Below, piece after piece: positions 36,101-47,800 of a stretch of 64,000 nucleotides of DNA; within the stretch, counting starts at the first letter, position 1, and each line of letters starts with the position of its first letter. This stretch comes from Chrysopilus asiliformis (Eukaryota; Arthropoda; Insecta; Diptera; Rhagionidae), in NCBI GenBank assembly GCA_964034945.1, contig OZ035960.1, positions 24,787,487 through 24,851,486 on the forward strand, written 5' to 3'. Below the pieces are notes generated by a model. That model did no database searches, had not been told where the DNA came from, and was given only the letters and a program-made list of their open reading frames with translations. The translations under genes were made by a program, and so were the position numbers.

Positions 36101-37876
36101 TTGCGACCCCGAAAACAACTTAGACAGTTTTTCGACATAAATTGGAAAAAGTATATTTGCGTTATCCTTACAGGACCTTCCGTTTCGAGTTTTGAGAATC
36201 CGTTTCTTACTGAGTTCTTATAAGGTAAGACAATTTCATGGCAATCGGTTTAGTCGTTTGGAAGATATGAGTGGTTGAGTGAGTCAGTGGCATTTGGCTT
36301 TTATGTACATATATAGATTATAATAACCTAGGCGCTTCGCTTCGCGGTTCAACCTCTATCGGCCACTCCTTATCGGCTTTCGGCCTCGTCCTAAACTACG
36401 TCAAAATTACTTTCAAATTTCAAAGCGTATAAAATTTATAAAAAAAGTATAATGCTACATTTACACGAATGACAAATTTGTCATTTTTTTCTTGTCATTA
36501 TGTTAATTCCCGTGTAAATGGCATAATTTTTGTAATTTTTTCTGTCAGAAAATGTCAATCTCTCATAAAAGAATGAACTTGTCCATTCTTTTATGCCAGA
36601 TTGTCATTCGTGCAAACGCAATATTAGTTATGACAACTTTAGTATTCAACTTTTGTCATAACTAATATTGCGTTTGCACGAATGACAATCTGGCATAAAA
36701 GAATGGACAAGTTCATTCTTTTATGAGAGATTGACATTTTCTGACAGAAAAAATTACAAAAATTATGCCATTTACACGGGAATTAACATAATGACAAGAA
36801 AAAAATGACAAATTTGTCATTCGTGTAAATGTAGCTTAAGACATATAATCTTCATAATATAACATAAAATATAATTTTATAAAAAATTACTGAATGGAGC
36901 CCTTTATTCGCTTAAAATTAAGAAAGACGCGGAACTTGAAATAGTTATTAATAAATAGTTATTAATAACCTGTAAATACTCCATTCTAGTTGGAATTGTA
37001 ATTAAATAATGCTTCAATAATGCCAAAGGCGCTGAAGCATAAACACTATTGTAGCGTAGTTATAATTAATTTAAGTATATTGGATTGTAAACTTATTAAA
37101 TAAATACTAATTATAAAAAAAAAAAAAAAAAAAAAAAACTTGGGTTGACCCATGGTCTGAAACCTGCCCATTGACACTAGTAATCTCGCCAAATCGTTTC
37201 AGTGGTTCTCGAGTTTTAAGCGAACAGATAGACAGACATACACACAAGACTATTATATAATAAATAGGTATAAATATATATTCAATTATATTGTATTAAA
37301 AACATACAGAATCTGCAGCGAATTTGTTTCTCAAGTCTGCCAATTGTTTTTTTCTCGTCAATTCTTTATCTCTTTTAGCCACAGCGACCCGAAGACAATC
37401 TTTCGTGTTTCGGCTTCGTGCTTCATAAGGAGTTAAAACGTTTAAAATCTAGAAAAAAATCGTTTGTACACTATTACTAAATTTTCGTAATGTCTGTTTT
37501 TATTTTCCACCTTCGTCTCGAGTCGAGTAACTTCCAAATCAAAAGAATCTGCAATGAATGTGAGCGCTTTCGATAAGTTATCCATTGATGCTGCCAACGA
37601 TTTGTTGTAAGCTTCTTCATTCGCATAATCACCAAAAAACTTCGCTAAATCGTCATTCTTGTCTCTATATCTAAAACAAAAGCACATTTTTTATTCCTTT
37701 AAAAGATTTCTTTAATTTCCGCTGTATTTTACACACCTTCCCAATTTTCTACAATAAGCCGCAAACATAAAGCACATTTCTCCGAATTGTTTTTCCGTTG
37801 CGTTTATTCGATCGTATATCGCTTTCACTTTCGTATCCCTACCCGGATGGAAAAATGCTTTTCCTTTTTGAATCAT
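33116..37876 (-). CDS. CIBAR1: CIBAR/FAM92 BAR-domain protein (6 exons)
   Basis: Minus-strand exons are 37876-37737, 37670-37511, 37448-37308, 35507-35283, 35065-34886 and 33250-33116, which give 326 residues in one frame. The first four exons match the FAM92 BAR domain (KLGRYRDKNDDLAKFFGDYA; LEVTRLETK; RAADSEF; FEKQKLNDIKSVLIDFIQ), a curved coiled-coil membrane-binding module. FAM92 proteins act with CBY1 at the ciliary base and transition zone. Exons 5-6 encode a polar Ser/Arg/Asp-rich tail beyond the BAR fold. The final seven codons and the TAG come from the right end of the hAT element at 32377-33139: the codon after Lys-Leu-Lys begins exactly at the transposon's terminal base (33139). 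Introns 3 and 5 carry many transposons and the palindrome at 36454. Splice sites are GT-AG throughout. Identification is confident. Confidence 0.9.
33367..34140. mobile_element. Element A nested between inverted stubs of element B
   Basis: The stretch 33367-33440 (ATGGCAAAATTAAGAGATTG … CTTCGTATAAGAAAGC) is the inverse of 34060-34138, the left end of an element B copy. Between them lies repeat A (about 33448-34032), with its CATAACAAAAGCTATAATTG start, CCCGTATGGTGA / TCACCATACGGG inverted pair and a (GACAGACG)n microsatellite at 33826-33900. It lies in CIBAR intron 5. Confidence 0.55.
33826..33900. repeat. (ACAGACGG)n microsatellite
   Basis: About 75 bases of alternating GACA/GACG units. Repeat A carries a shorter version elsewhere. 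The Arg/Thr/Asp-repeat frames through it are artefacts. Confidence 0.9.
34081..34812 (+). mobile_element. Element B copy with captured host exon fragment
   Basis: The left end GCTTTCTTAAACGAAGTATT and right end GTAGAATTTGTATAAGAAAG match the termini of the copy at 22552-23238. Inside, a 121-base segment is present twice (34322-34442 and 34516-34636, about 2 differences). Wedged between the copies is a 76-base piece of the decarboxylase exon 1/donor region. It lies in CIBAR intron 5. Confidence 0.7.
34441..34516 (+). pseudogene. 76-bp copied fragment of the decarboxylase-like exon 1
   Basis: It matches 30128-30203 with about 3 differences in 76 bases and in the same orientation on the + strand. 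It covers the end of exon 1 (IGGVGFTW region on the minus strand), the GT donor site and the first intron bases. It cannot encode anything alone. Source and copy lie 4.3 kb apart, so a local copying event into element B is likely. Confidence 0.85.
35939..36317 (-). mobile_element. Helitron-like element in CIBAR intron 3
   Basis: On the minus strand it starts TCTATATATGTACATAAAAG and ends …CCTGGCAACTACGAG TATGCAAG CTAG|T, with the same terminal layout and end sequence as the element at 14347-14650. The inside is different, so it belongs to a related subfamily. An apparent 124-codon frame here is not a gene. Confidence 0.5.
36454..36835. repeat. 382-bp near-perfect palindrome (183-bp arms)
   Basis: The left arm 36454-36636 begins GCTACATTTACACGAATGAC. 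The right arm 36653-36835 is its reverse complement and ends GTCATTCGTGTAAATGTAGC. The arms appear identical throughout by eye and are separated by a 16-base loop. Each arm contains shorter internal inverted pairs (ACAAATTTGT; AAAAGAATGaacttgtCCATTCTTTT). It is probably a foldback/MITE-type transposon. It lies in CIBAR intron 3 and would form a long hairpin in RNA. Confidence 0.85.
37115..37138 (+). repeat. A24 tract downstream of AATAAA-like signals
   Basis: A run of 24 A follows TTAAATAAATACTAATTAT. This looks like the tail of a retroposed transcript or SINE inserted in CIBAR intron 3. The preceding sequence (about 36980-37110) matched no gene in the window. After it comes a Helitron-like end (CAGTGGTTCTCGAGTTTTAAGCGAACAGATAGACAGA). 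Confidence 0.5.
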
Positions 37877-38456
37877 TTTGATTAAACTTTATAATATTCA
37901 AGGTTTTATTTTCTTTTTTTTTCAAAAGCCTTTATGCTGCGTTAACAATTAATAAGAAAACTTTGTTTACAAAACCTTCGAGTAACGTTACCATGGAAAC
38001 TGACCAGTAACAGACTTGTCATATTTAGTGAGGCTTGCTCACTAAAGTTGATTTCAAATTAAATACTGTAGGCTCGCGGTTATATGATCATCGCATTATG
38101 AACTACGATACGGATAGATAATTTTAATTTTAATAGATACGGATAGGTAATTTTAATTAATTTTGCCAAGCATGGATTAAGGTTAATTATTTAGGATAAA
38201 TCTATCCATACTTTATCCTAAATATTTGGTATTAATTTTAATATGGATGAATGACTTATCGAAATTGGAATAAAATAGTAAATTTTACGCATTTTACTGA
38301 CCGCCATTCGCAGTTTGGGTAGAAAAAATTGCGACAGTATAGTCAAGAAATAGAGAACCCAAATTACCTAGAAAAGGCTCTTATATCGAGCTTACCAGAA
38401 TGAGTGTAAGTCTGTTAAATCAGTTTTGGTCGACGAAAGATTTCCTTCGTCTAGTT

Positions 38457-39362
38457 CAGTGGTTCCCAAACTCTTTTGGCCCACGGACCCCTTTTCATAG
38501 TCAAAACTTGCCCACGGACCCCTTTTTATACCCGTATGGTGAAACCAAAGGGTATACCAACTTTGGCTTACCGATTGTAACGCCAAGATCCCGTCATCAC
38601 ACACAAAAATGAATTACACCATTGTGTTTAGAACCCCCCCCCATACCGATTTTTGCGAATATCTCAAAAACGGTGCATCTTATCACAAAAGTCCAAGAAC
38701 AAAAGTTTTTTGGGATATGATTCTACATAAAACTCCCATAACTCAAAAAGCCGACGGGTCTCCAATGATTGCCAGATTGGCAATTATAGCTTTTGTTATG
38801 TTCATAGTCAAAACTTGCCCACGGACCCTGGGTGAAAAACCACATAAATGTTTAATAGAAAAATTACAAATTTAACTTTGATGTCTTGAATGGTAAATGG
38901 TAACGTAAAAATAAAATATAAATTAAACATTTTGTTGAAGAAGTATTTATTGAAATTATAACTTTTGTTTTAAAATACAAAAAAAAATTAATGACTTGGA
39001 TGAACCTGATGGGATGTTATGAGTGTATTTATGTTCGGCTCAATGTTTGTGAGTAGCAACCGCAAATCCCCACGAGTACTAATTTCTAGTCGGTTTCTTT
39101 TTTTTTGTGATGAGGCTCATAACGGCACTGAATCTACGTTCTACCAAATAGGAAGACGGAAAAGCAATCAACAGCTTCTGTTATTTATTTTAACTTTCAT
39201 ATCAATAAAAATGTGTCACAATTTTTTTTTTTTTATATTAAACCTTGCGCGGACCCCCTGACGTTGTTCAGGGACCCCCAAATCAATTTTAATTTTCCAC
39301 GGACCCCCTGGATGATCCCGGGGACCCCTGGGGGTCCGTAGGGACCACTTTGGGAACCACTG
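38457..39362. mobile_element. hAT-type MITE with nested insertion of element A
   Basis: The ends CAGTGGTTCCCAAACTCTTT and …AAGTGGTCC… (right end CACTTTGGGAACCACTG) are typical hAT inverted repeats. The 8-bp target duplication GTCTAGTT is intact at 38449-38456 and 39363-39370. A reversed copy of element A (about 38522-38800, TTTATACCCGTATGGTGAAA … GCTTTTGTTATG) sits inside. It is flanked by two copies of a 26-base piece of the host element (CATAGTCAAAACTTGCCCAC…). Confidence 0.85.
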
Positions 39363-39532
39363 GTCTAGTTAGTCGATCGAAAATAAGTTGCATGAAGCCA
39401 ACCATGATTTCTGAATGTTGAAACATTAACAAAAAAATCAAGCAAATACGATTACTCTTCTTAATAACATTTTTATATCTCAAGTAAAAAATAGACAATA
39501 AAAAAATTTATTCTTTGAATTATTTAAGCAAT

Positions 39533-41541
39533 TTAATATTCTATTGAAGCGGTTGATACATTCATAGAACTTAAATCGGCTTGATCGCTTTCTTCTTGTT
39601 GCTCTTCAGCGGTGACCTGCTGCTGATTTGTTGTACACGAACTATCCACGTCGACATTTTCAATCACCATATCACTTTCATCCATACACACCTCATTGCT
39701 GTCGGCGTTTTCTGCAACAGGACGAGGTGGAATTTGATTAAGAGCTCTCTTATTTTCAATCGTTTTCAATATCGATTTTGCTTCTGAGGTTTTCTAAAAC
39801 ACGAAAAAACGTATTTAGAAAAATGAATTTAATATTTGCGATTTAAAAATATTCACCTCATCCGATTCTAGACATTTGTAAGCGAAATGTGACGCCTCGT
39901 CATAGTTTCCTTTGCTTTCGTAGTACGTCGCTAGTGTTATGTAGGCATGATATAACGATGGTTTATCAACAGCGGCCCGTTCATCCATGCAGTATGAAAG
40001 ATATGCCGGGACAGCACTTTCGATGTCATTCAACTTCTCGTACAAATTTGCGAGCTTCAGGAGGGCAATTCCTTCTATATCACCAACGTTACATGCCTTT
40101 TGAAAGCATTTAATTGCATTCGTGTTCTTGTCTAATTTTTCGTAGGTTTCGCCTAGCGCTACCAACATGCGACTATCGTACGGTCTCAACTGATGGGCAA
40201 TTTTAAAATAGTATAAACTGTAAAAGTGCATTTTCAGGATTTCGTACGACTGACCCAATCCGTACCATGCACGGTAGTCCCTCTTGTTCACTTCTGTAAG
40301 ATTGGAAAAATACTTATCAGTTAACCTTTTGCAATTAATTAAAAAAATTGATCGTGAGCAACTTGCCTACAGCCTTCCGATAACTCTGAATTGCGGCGTT
40401 CGTGTTTTTCAACTCCATAAACTCATGTCCCATCAGCGTCCACGCGGACAAATACTGAGGATTCAGTTTAAGTGCGCGCTGAAAATAAACAATAGCCTTT
40501 TGATGGTCACATCTAATACTATAATAATTTCCAATAACACAGCATGTCTCTGGACGATATTTGTTTATTTCTACAGCTTTATGTGCTAGGAATGCCATTT
40601 CAGTCTTCAACTCCTTCACAAACAGTAAATTCGAGAATGTGTCTAAATTGTCCAATCGATATGGATCAACTTCCTGCAATCTTTGAAATATCTCGATAGC
40701 TTTGTCCACATCTGGGAGAAATTTTTGCTTAATTGGTAATACTTGCAAGGTGATCTAACAAAAAAAAAATACCTCTTTTGTTGTGATGTGCAATGGCCAT
40801 TTGGGACGTTATGTAGATGCACTTATGAAACCCTGCCGTTTGAAGATCCTCGTACTGCTTCAGCCCTTCATCGTTGAGGTAGAGTTCGATGTATGCGTGT
40901 GCCATGAATATATGTTTCATCCAATGGCTGGGGAGATTTAAACTTGCCAACTTCTCCTTATCGCTGATCAATGGAGCCAATTCAACCCACGAACTCCAAA
41001 GCGTTGGCACTGCATGCACAGATTCGATAAAGATATTGATAGCAACTTGGGTCAAGTCCAGCTTCTTCAGGACAACGCCATACAAGTATAAACAGTAGCC
41101 GTCCAACTTCCGCGAATTATACTCTGATTTCAGAGTGGCCAGCAATTCTGATAGATCTTTGATGTGGCCACTTTCGTTCAGGTTCGAAGTGTCCGTTAAG
41201 TTGTCCAGACGCTTCTTCTCCTTGGCCATATACATCGAATACAAATGAAGGAACTTGGGTACCGGCGAATCGCAATTCCTGGTAAAGTACGCCGCTCTGT
41301 CGTACTCCCGGCAATCGAAGTAAGTCTTTGCTAAATTGTAATTATCGTAGTCCTTCGGAGATATACCCAAATTCAAATCCTGGTGAATATCGCCGGAAAC
41401 TTCGACTTCATTCAAGCCGTGATTTAATTCCGCCAACCACTTTGCATTATGGATTAGGCCGCGTTTGTTACACTCGAGTATTCCGTAGTAGATATCACTT
41501 TTTACTTCTGGTAGTCTTATGCTAAAAACATCGTCTCCCAT
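39533..41541 (-). CDS. Cdc23: Cdc23 / APC8, anaphase-promoting complex TPR subunit
   Basis: Minus-strand exons are 41541-40773, 40711-40367, 40293-39857 and 39793-39533, giving 603 residues, the usual family length. The N-terminal APC8 region ([29 protein letters not shown]) is followed by tandem TPRs (residues about 255-510), including the near-invariant blocks [32 protein letters not shown] and [19 protein letters not shown]. The tail is acidic and Gln/Ser-rich, as in other insects. The protein is a scaffold TPR dimer of the APC/C ubiquitin ligase, which drives mitotic exit. Intron 1 is 61 bp. Intron 2 uses a GC donor (GTAG|GCAAGT), required to give …KAVEVNKRDY. The start is the first Met (MGDDVF). 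Confidence 0.95.
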
Positions 41542-42477
41542 TTTCTTTACACAATTTAAACGTAGTAATTTTAAAATTTACGGAGTTTCGAGATTTGTTT
41601 GTGTTTTGACAACTAACCTCAAAATTGTGAATGCGATAAAAGTGTGACCATTCAGGGGAAATACTTTGAAAAAATATTTTCGCATTTATCTTTTTTGTGT
41701 TTTTGCATTTAAAAAAAATGTTGTGGCAAATATGTTACGGTTTTTCAATTTTCTAGAATACTGAAAATTAGTTTCGGTCCAAATTCATGTAAAAAGCAAT
41801 CCATTGCGGAATGTTCGTGGCTACACATCTTCCCAGTACAAAGCAAATTTTCGTGTGCAATTTTGATAAAAAATTTCTGTCAGATGTCCGAAATTTTTAA
41901 GTTTGCCAATAACTGAAAATCCAAGTTTTACGGTTAAAACTAGTTGTCACTTTTGTTTGCGAATTTTGGCCGATGAAAACCAATCGTGAACCAGTGTGCG
42001 TTGCCTATTTTGCACTTGGAGCTGGAGGTAGTGTTGCCAGAATCTCCATTTTCAATGTTGAAAAAACATAACTATTTAGTGTTTAACCATTGAACCATTT
42101 CTGATTCATGGTTTATACTCGACCTTTTAGCATTGAATCCTATTGGAATTTCTCGGCTTATAAGGTCTGCAAGGAGGCTCCTGATGGGTTTTCGAGGCAG
42201 ACATGTCCGGCCTGATGGGGGCAAATTTGGATGTGAAAACATCCGCAAAAATAATATAATTTTGTTGTTTTTGCAGACCTTATACGCCGAGAAATTCCAA
42301 TAGGAAAAAACATAACTTTAATAGAAAATTTCCAAAGAAATTTTTTTAAAGATGAAAATTTCTACAGAACATACAAATAAAATCACAGTATAAACCAATG
42401 CACTTTTTGGTCGCCATGGTCCTAATTTATTCAATATTTAGTCACTTATTTACAATATTTATTTATTTTTTAAAGGC
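41542..42477. other. Intergenic region between Cdc23 and the 42.6-kb candidate exon
   Basis: It should contain the Cdc23 promoter near 41550-41640. It holds a 34-bp inverted repeat (42139-42172 and 42271-42304, CCTATTGGAATTTCTCGGCT…) with about 98 bases between the arms, probably a small MITE or a hairpin. Confidence 0.5.
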
Positions 42478-42623
42478 TCTGCAACTAATTTGGTCTTGTT
42501 TTTAGAAGCATTCGACTCCCTAAAACAAAACAAAAATAAATTCTTAGCTAACCATGCCGTGCAAATAAAAGTTTTCCAAACTTATTCTTTTTTGATTCTA
42601 AAGGAATATAAAAGCTTTTTGTT

Positions 42624-42893
42624 TTATTTTTTGCGATAAAATTTCCTTAAATCAGGCCACACCAAATGGAACTTTGCAAATTTTTGATTTTGATTACGAA
42701 TCGAATCGTGTTTACGAATTAGCACGCAGTTATCTATAATTTTAACCATTTCGAGACTCACAATTCTTATCGCATCAATCGCGCTCCTATCAGTTTTTGC
42801 TGTTATCTTGGGAAAAGTGCGATTCCTAGTAATCAATGTCAACGATGAAAAGTTCGCTTCAAAATTCAAGAAGCACTGAAGACAAAGGCGAAA
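42624..42893 (-). CDS. Possible exon of an uncharacterised minus-strand gene
   Basis: An open frame of about 85 codons follows a good acceptor-like CTTTGTCTTCAG near 42883 and ends in TAA at 42624. It has no ATG at its start; a Met lies mid-frame. It is basic, with a HLVWPDLRKFYRKK end. Short downstream frames after acceptors at about 42590 and 42526 are possible further exons. I do not recognise the protein and the model is incomplete. Confidence 0.2.
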   Translation of the reverse strand, partial: FRLCLQCFLNFEANFSSLTLITRNRTFPKITAKTDRSAIDAIRIVSLEMVKIIDNCVLIRKHDSIRNQNQKFAKFHLVWPDLRKFYRKK

Positions 42894-43038
42894 CGAAATG
42901 AGATTCTAAAACAAAAAAGTCAAGTGGTGTACGAACGACGTCGTTTAAGTGTATCTGGACACTCGAATGTCCTCGAATCTAATATAAGAGCGAAGTGATT
43001 CAATGCAAAAAGTTTTAGTATTCGAAAGCAACTAGAAG

Positions 43039-44822
43039 ATGTTAATTATCACAGTAATTCTATTGTTGACCACAGCGGCGGGTCTCCTCGACGCCAAGAC
43101 ATTGGGAGCCCCCAAGAAGTTATCACCAGTTATTTTAGGTAAGATAAATCGTCCTATTACAAAAAAAAATCGTAAAAACTGCTTCCAATCAATGAAAATG
43201 ATCGAAAAATGTTCTTAACGCAATCCGGTACCTTATTCTGTTAATTTCACCATCAAAAACCATTACTTAATCTAGGTTTTTAATGAAAAGGGCTTTTTTG
43301 ATTCAGAGCAAACATGCGGTTTTTCTAAAGGTCTGATTCTTATTTTTGTTTTAAAAATTTGTACACATGAAATCTTTTACCTTAGAATATATTTTTTTTA
43401 CCTCTTTGCAACTAATTTTTATTAACATGAAATGATTTTGCAGTGCCTGGAGATGGTGGAAGTCAAATTGAAGCCAAATTAGATAAGCCCAACGTTGTCC
43501 ACTATATTTGCCAGAAGAAAAGCGATGATTGGTTTAGCATCTGGTTGAATATGGAACTTTTGGTTCCGGTGGTGATCGATTGTTGGATTGACAACGTCAA
43601 GCTCACTTATGACAATGTCTCTCGTACAACTAGTAATTCTCCCGGTGTCCAAACCCGAATTCCTGGCTGGGGCTTTCCAGAAAACGTAGAATGGCTTGAC
43701 CCCAGCCACGCATCTCAGGGCGCATACTTCAAGACAATCGGAAACGCTCTTGTAGATAATTTGGGATATGTAAGGAACCACTCGCTTCGTGGTGCTCCAT
43801 ACGATTTCCGAAAGGCTCCAAGTAAGTCAATTCGCAAACATTGAAATAACGCAATTCCGATTTATCGCATGATAATCTATTTATAGATGAAAATAAGCAG
43901 TTCTTCATTGATATGAAAACATTGGTCGAAGAGACATACACTATTAATGATAATACACCAGTTACATTTATCACACATAGTATGGGCAGTCCGATGACGC
44001 TACTATTTCTACAGCAAGTCCCAACTGAATGGAAATCAAAATATGTAGCGCGAATGATTAGTTTAGCTGGAGCGTGGGCTGGCAGTGTTAAGGCTGTTAA
44101 AGTGTTCGCAATTGGTAAACAATAATAACAACATTTACAATATTGCATCGCGCAGGGTCAATAATTGAATAATTTGCTGATTTCTAGGTGATGATCTTGG
44201 ATCGTTCGCTTTGAGCGGCAAAGTTCTTCGAGCTGAACAAATAACATCACCCTCACTGGCATATTTGCTACCATCGCCCATGTTCTGGAAGGGAAGTGAA
44301 GTCCTAGTCCAGACACCTTCACGTACTTACACATTAGATCAGTTGCCAGAATTCTTCAAGTAAGTAGAACTGCAAAATTTCATAATTCATGCTATTTTCA
44401 ATTGCAATTTTTTTACTATTTCAGTGACATTGATTATAAAACAGGATGGGAAATGCGCTTAGACACGCTTAAGTACTCGTTGGACTTTACACCACCGAAT
44501 GTCGAAGTTCATTGCTTGTTCGGAGCTAAAGTTCCAACTGTTGAAAAGTATTAGTAGAGATTTTTACATTATGCACAGTAAATTAATTCAATTTTACTTT
44601 AGGTTAAATTACAAAGACAATAATATTGCTGGCGCCAAACCTGAAATAGTCACCGGCGACGGAGATGGCACCGTAAACTCAAGGTCTTTGAAGGCTTGCC
44701 TGGAGTGGAAGAAATACCAGAAGCAGAGTGTTTCAGATCTTGAATTGCCTGGCATTGATCACATGGGCGTCTTAAATGATGAGCGCATCATAAAATATAT
44801 TTCTGATATATTGTCGTTATGA
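43039..44822 (+). CDS. PLA2G15: Lysosomal phospholipase A2 (group XV), LCAT family
   Basis: Six exons, 43039-43138, 43444-43821, 43887-44114, 44188-44359, 44425-44547 and 44603-44822, give 406 residues, close to the family's usual 410. Residues 1-19 form a signal peptide (MLIITVILLLTTAAGLLDA). The mature start VILVPGDGGSQIEAKLDKP, the WLNMELLVPVVIDCWIDN block and RGAPYDFRKAPNEN are family signatures. The alpha/beta-hydrolase triad is Ser191 (THSMGS), Asp355 (GDGDGTV) and His387 (GIDHMG). Group XV enzymes cleave and transacylate phospholipids in the lysosome; the CWIDN and HYIC cysteines fit the conserved disulfide. All introns are GT-AG. An AATAAA at 45011-45016 lies about 190 bases after the stop. 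Five of the six introns-and-exons junctions were checked by reading phase and the known family sequence; the model is firm. Confidence 0.95.
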
Positions 44823-47800
44823 GAGATTTTAGAATTAAACGAATAGTTTGCTTTTTACACATTTTTTTTTTCAATAATTTGTAGTTGTAAGTTAGAGAAG
44901 TTTTTTTGTGAGCACTATTCAAGGGTGCTTAATTTGATATTTTTTGAAGTCTGATTTAATTTAAAAATATATGAGAAATGCTTGATTGCAAGTTTTCTTT
45001 GTTGTTGATAAATAAAGTGAATTTGTTCTTCCATTTTTTTTAAACCAAAAATTTGTTTATTTTATTTCGGACATCACATCAATCTATTGCGTTTTGGAAA
45101 CACTTTTGCAAATTTGTCCTCGTTGAAAAATGTTGCGTAATATAAAATCATAAATATTCTGTCCACTGGAATATTGTAGAGGTTTAGAGCTTAAATGATT
45201 TGCATTGACTCACTTAGCTCCGTCGGCAATTAAACAGCAAACAAACCAGAAAAAAGTTAGGGTAGTTCTTCGATAATTCGGATTTAGATACCAATTCGAA
45301 ATAAAAGTAAAAAAGAAATAAACGAAGATACAGATAACCGCAAAGAATAGTAAACTAAAACGAAGTATAATCGCATTTCAATTGTCTATTATTCGTGACA
45401 AACTTTAACTTTAATACCCATAAATATTTCCTTTTTTGGCACAAAGAATCATTTTCGGAAACATTATAAATTGCAGACCTTTGTTATTGCGCACCTGGTT
45501 TCAAAATTTTTAAAGTTAAGGCGTAGACTTGTAATAAAAGTAGGGTCCTACATATTAACCAAAACTACTGAATGATCACCAACTATTTTTTCCACGTATC
45601 AGAAACTTGATATAGGAACGCCTTTCTAAATTCTGAAGTCTTTGTTTTAACCAATAATACAAATCAAATCAGTTTGAAGCAATAGTAAAAGCATTTATTG
45701 GAAGTAAAAGTTGAATCTAAAAGTATTTGCTTGAAAAAGTGTGAATAAATTTTTAAGAATTAAGCATTAAGAATTTTTTTTGCGCTAGAAAATTTGAGAA
45801 GTAAATGCTAAAATGCACATACTAGCTAGTATTTACTTTTAAGTAGCAACTAGCTTGAAAAGCTTCATAATCAAAATTCCCAAAAATATTTTTTCGTTGT
45901 CCTAAAAAAGATTGTAAACTAACAGTTTTTTGCGAAAAACAGTCTGCGGAAATGAGATTCAAAATTTATTATATTTAACGTGTTTTTCAAAAAAAATCGT
46001 GTGTTACAAATTCCTGAAAATTTTATTATTTCGGTGATTCTTTCTAAAAAAACAGCCATGGAAAACAATTTACAGAATTTCCTGTCATAAATTCGGATAT
46101 TTCTTTTACATTTGGTGTATAATATATTTTCGAGCTGCTCCAGACTAGCTTGAGATTTTTCTAGGACATACTCAAAGTACGTAGTAAATAATAGACTATC
46201 AACTCTATCAACTTAAGCAAATTCTACCATTTGCTAATAGTTGCTAATAGTAAATTCTATTAGTAAGTACACTTGTAAACTAGCAAATGCTTCAAAATTT
46301 ATTCGATTAAAAACCGGGTAAAATGCTAGTAAAATCATTTGCTACGTTTTATTCACTCGGTCCATTTACTTGCCTTCGATGAGAAGAAAAGTATAAATTT
46401 CTGTTTGTCTAAATAATTAATTCTAAATATTCTATAAGTTGCGCGCTGATGGACATACAAATTCATAAAATTTTATTAAAAATTTAAAAATACAAATATT
46501 CAAATGAACAAACAGACAAATAAATCTTTCGAAAATGTTTTTAAAAATATCGCAGAGAATCAACAACTATTGTGTGAAATCATTTAGTTCTGCTATCATC
46601 TTTTAAAAAATTTAAAATCAAGATCACTATTATGAGAGTCAAACTATTATTTAAACCACATTTTTGTAAACCATTTTGGAAAATTTCGAAATTTCCCTAA
46701 AAGATATCTACGCATTAAGCCATTTAGTTAAGAGTGTATTAATCTAGATATAAAAATTTTTAGCGATAAAATTATATTTTTAGATCGCGATTTAGACAAT
46801 CAAATTATGATTGGTTTTTTAATGGCTTTGATTAATATTTATTTGAAATCTAATCCGAACTCACTTGAAATTTAATCTATCTTTCGATAGTTTGATTGAT
46901 AAATATTTAACTTTTTATTGTTATACAATAATACTTGACCAAAAATATCATCATTTGCGTCATCTATTTGTATAAATGCAGTATCATTTAAATATTTACT
47001 TATTTTATTTTGCTGGGGGCCAGATCAGATAAATACTGCAATTGAGTTTAGTCATATGTTTGATAAAAGCGAATATTTTTGTTTCGTTATCTTTTAAACC
47101 GAAAACAGAGAATCGAAAACGTATATGAAAAACCAGGTAGCAATAGCACAAGTAAAATTTCTATTGAATGCATGAGGGAAGAAAGAAAAAATCAAGACTT
47201 CAAAAATCAAATCGTCGTTGAAAACAATTGTATACTATACGTTCTGCGCTATTAGGTAAGTTTTGAGAGGATCTTTTTTATGCCAGCTTCACACTTTTGC
47301 TGAAAACAAGCAAACCGCATGCGTTGTTCCGAGGTTGTGCAATTCCCTTGCATTTGGGGAGAGTATTGAAGTTGTTTTTGGTAATTTTTTTTTGGAAAAG
47401 GGGTATCTTTTTATACCCTATATGGTGAAACCGTCGGATAGCATATAAAGTTGATGAATTATTACTGAGAAAATGTGTGTTTCTGGAAAACCTCGTCGAA
47501 ATTATATCGCCGAAATGATTTGAAGCGCCAAGGGCATACGAAAAAAAGGTCGACAAAAGTTTTTGAAATGGCCTCCTTATTTTTTCCAGAGTAGATCTTT
47601 CAGCATATTTGCTTTGATGTTAAATTTTTCCCTTCTTGCGAGGAAATCTTTTACCTAAACATTCTTTTTTTCTTTTTTGCTAACTTTTCAGCCCTTTCTG
47701 GCATACAACCGAAGTTGCATCCAATTTAATATGACATGCCGTGTAAAACCCGCATGCAAGGCTTTTACGACAATAAAAGATTACGGAGTTTTTCAAAATT

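Noticed and set aside
35849..36223. 124-codon frame in CIBAR intron 3
   Set aside because: It overlaps the Helitron-like element and has no conserved motif.
40711..40772. An 18-base GT…AG 'intron' (GTATTTTTTTTTTGTTAG) in Cdc23
   Set aside because: Too short to splice. The acceptor at 40713-40712 gives a 61-bp intron and restores the conserved [11 protein letters not shown].
43479..44148. Antisense frames over PLA2G15 exons
   Set aside because: Shadows of a well-supported gene.
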